Assembly: GCA_021399435.1 (NCBI GenBank)
Contig: JAJTUP010000144.1
Coordinates: 1-64,000 of the forward strand
DNA: 64,000 nt
Reading direction: 5' to 3'
Origin: Diaporthe sp. PMI_573
Lineage: Eukaryota > Ascomycota > Sordariomycetes > Diaporthales > Diaporthaceae
Shown in pieces: positions 62,972-64,000 of this stretch; within the stretch, counting starts at the first letter, position 1; each line of letters opens with the position of its first letter. The notes under the pieces are model-generated. The model saw only the letters and a list, made by a program, of their open reading frames with translations, had not been told where the DNA came from and ran no database searches. The translations under genes and the position numbers were made by a program.

Positions 62972-64000
62972 CTACGATCTCTGTGCCTCATCTAACCAAG
63001 ACTCTACGTTGCTGGCAAACTGAATGGCGATGCCTCGTTTTATGCCTTTCGCGACCAGGAAGGCGATCTCCTGCTCCTGGGCAGCGTGGACCCGCTCAAG
63101 GTCCAGGCCCTCAGCTAACATGATCTCGCCGATCTCCCGGAACCCAGCTTGCCAGTTTGGGTCAGTGACTTGAGCGCAGTGCCATCCACAGTATTTGCGA
63201 ACAGCCTCGTCTCTTGGACCCGGAATAGAGATCCTGGTTGGACGCCACATGGGTTCTGCCATCTCCGATTCATTACGAGGCGATCCATAGTACGCAGCAG
63301 AAGCTGGGTGGTATAGAGACGGCTGGACGTTTGTAATGTTCACACGAGGGAGATCGCCGGACGACGTAGCCCTGTGCTTAAGCTTCTTCCGCTCTGCATC
63401 CTGCTGTTCTACCAGGTAGATCAGCTCCCGGATGTCGGGCGGGACGTCATCATGCGTCTGAAGTGGGTGACCCTCCTCAGCGTACTTAACCAGCTTCGTC
63501 AAGATCTTGGTATCTAGCTTATAGTGCTTTCGAGCATCTTTGTCACGCCAACAGTACGGCCCAAGGTGACATAGGCGCCCGTCGCACTGCATAAGCCGAT
63601 AAACGTTCTGCCAAACACAAGGTCGACCCGAGGCTTCCTGCTCGTCCAAGAGCGTATCCTTCTCTGCCAACTGTGTTGCCGTAGCACCGCGGCCAGCACT
63701 CGGCCGTGTTCGCCCGGTGACAGGCTGGCCACGCTCTCTGTAGATAAAGGAGATATCGATTCTCAGCTTCTTGCCCTCGGCGGCTAGGTCGCCCCAGGCT
63801 CGCAACTGCTCTTCTACAACTGCCCATCCAATATTCAGCTCGTCGAACCGCTTCGTGAGGTCGCGTTCGGAACGCTTCGAAACGGAAACGGTGACGGTCG
63901 TTTCTTCAGGTCGGTAACTATCCCCAGGCAACTTATTGGCTACAATACTCTCCAATCGAGATCGGAGAATAAGGTTCCAAAACGCGCCGGGCGCGAGTAC
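62972..64000 (-). CDS. Fungal multicopy-family protein with GPYCW Cys motif, 5' end beyond the window
   Basis: The minus-strand frame is open from the right window edge to a stop at 62972. It shows RSERDLTKRFDELNIGWAVV and LRIDISFIYRE, then a cysteine block C-D-G-R-L-C-H-L-G-P-Y-C-W-R-D. HYKLDTKILTKLVKYAEEGH and YCGWHCAQVTDPNWQAGF follow, ending in GIKRGIAIQFASNVESWLD. The order and spacing match the pseudogene at 19.4-20.8 kb. Families of this kind are repeated in filamentous fungal genomes, often near transposons; function unknown to me. The Cys/His spacing could bind a metal. Position 63955 is not an ATG, so the start is outside the window. Confidence 0.75.
   Translation of the reverse strand, partial: VLAPGAFWNLILRSRLESIVANKLPGDSYRPEETTVTVSVSKRSERDLTKRFDELNIGWAVVEEQLRAWGDLAAEGKKLRIDISFIYRERGQPVTGRTRPSAGRGATATQLAEKDTLLDEQEASGRPCVWQNVYRLMQCDGRLCHLGPYCWRDKDARKHYKLDTKILTKLVKYAEEGHPLQTHDDVPPDIRELIYLVEQQDAERKKLKHRATSSGDLPRVNITNVQPSLYHPASAAYYGSPRNESEMAEPMWRPTRISIPGPRDEAVRKYCGWHCAQVTDPNWQAGFREIGEIMLAEGLDLERVHAAQEQEIAFLVAKGIKRGIAIQFASNVESWLDEAQRS

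Noticed and set aside
1..64000. Giant mobile element (Starship-type) carrying this gene set
   Set aside because: No DUF3435 tyrosine-recombinase captain gene and no matching target duplications were seen; the window may still lie inside one whose ends are outside.

Overview
The window looks like an accessory, transposon-rich stretch of nuclear DNA from a filamentous ascomycete (Pezizomycotina). The evidence is genes split by short GT-AG introns (49-95 nt), fungal-type families (BCS1-like AAA ATPase, fungal dynamin, acid trehalase, SKP1, endosulfine/Igo1, J-domain protein) and a typical fungal transposon load (Fot1/pogo, Tc1/mariner, hAT, Crypton-type). Several relics carry C-to-T type stop codons of the kind left by RIP or CpG decay. 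No ribosomal RNA, functional tRNA, CRISPR or bacterial-type operon was seen. Species cannot be named from the sequence.

Layout. 0-9.5 kb: hAT relic, two unrecognised genes, an MFS permease fragment fused to a 5'-truncated kinase pseudogene, a damaged Nudix fragment and an intact-looking two-RING gene. 9.5-17 kb: a TA-flanked MITE, a complete BCS1-like AAA ATPase, a second hAT relic, a small TPR protein and a phage-like P-loop protein. 17-24.7 kb: an unrecognised 183-aa gene, a truncated C2H2 zinc-finger gene, a pseudogene of a family that recurs at the right edge of the window, a second kinase-family pseudogene and a SKP1 fragment. 25-32.4 kb is the best preserved block: a Cys-rich protein, a protein with a possible transthyretin-like domain plus a Myb/SANT-like domain, an endosulfine-like gene with an unusual extension, and a three-exon dynamin-like GTPase. 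32.4-34.7 kb: an apparently intact Fot1/pogo transposon. 36-41.3 kb: a 5'-truncated epoxide hydrolase, small unknown genes and a third kinase-family fragment. 42.9-48.7 kb: two small genes, a 9-bp minisatellite, a 92-bp-arm palindrome and an acid trehalase cut by a decayed pogo fragment. 49.1-50.3 kb: a complete J-domain protein. 50.7-56 kb: a GC-rich island, a tRNA-like relic, a Crypton-type fragment and a mutated mariner relic. 56.7-58.5 kb: a three-exon 549-aa gene of unknown function. 59.9-61.1 kb: a membrane-anchored retropepsin-like protein. 61.4-64 kb: a solo pogo end, a Tc1-like transposase with two stop codons, and a gene that runs off the window.

The genes do not form an evident pathway. 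The main theme is gene fragments that end abruptly at transposon or other foreign junctions (MFS/kinase, trehalase/pogo, Crypton/unknown, SKP1, zinc finger), with repeated copies of two fungal multicopy families. The most unusual intact items are the membrane retropepsin, the extended endosulfine with its overlapping downstream neighbour, the two-RING protein and the long perfect palindrome. All calls come from reading translations by eye; splice sites were placed by motif and phase and are not supported by transcripts.
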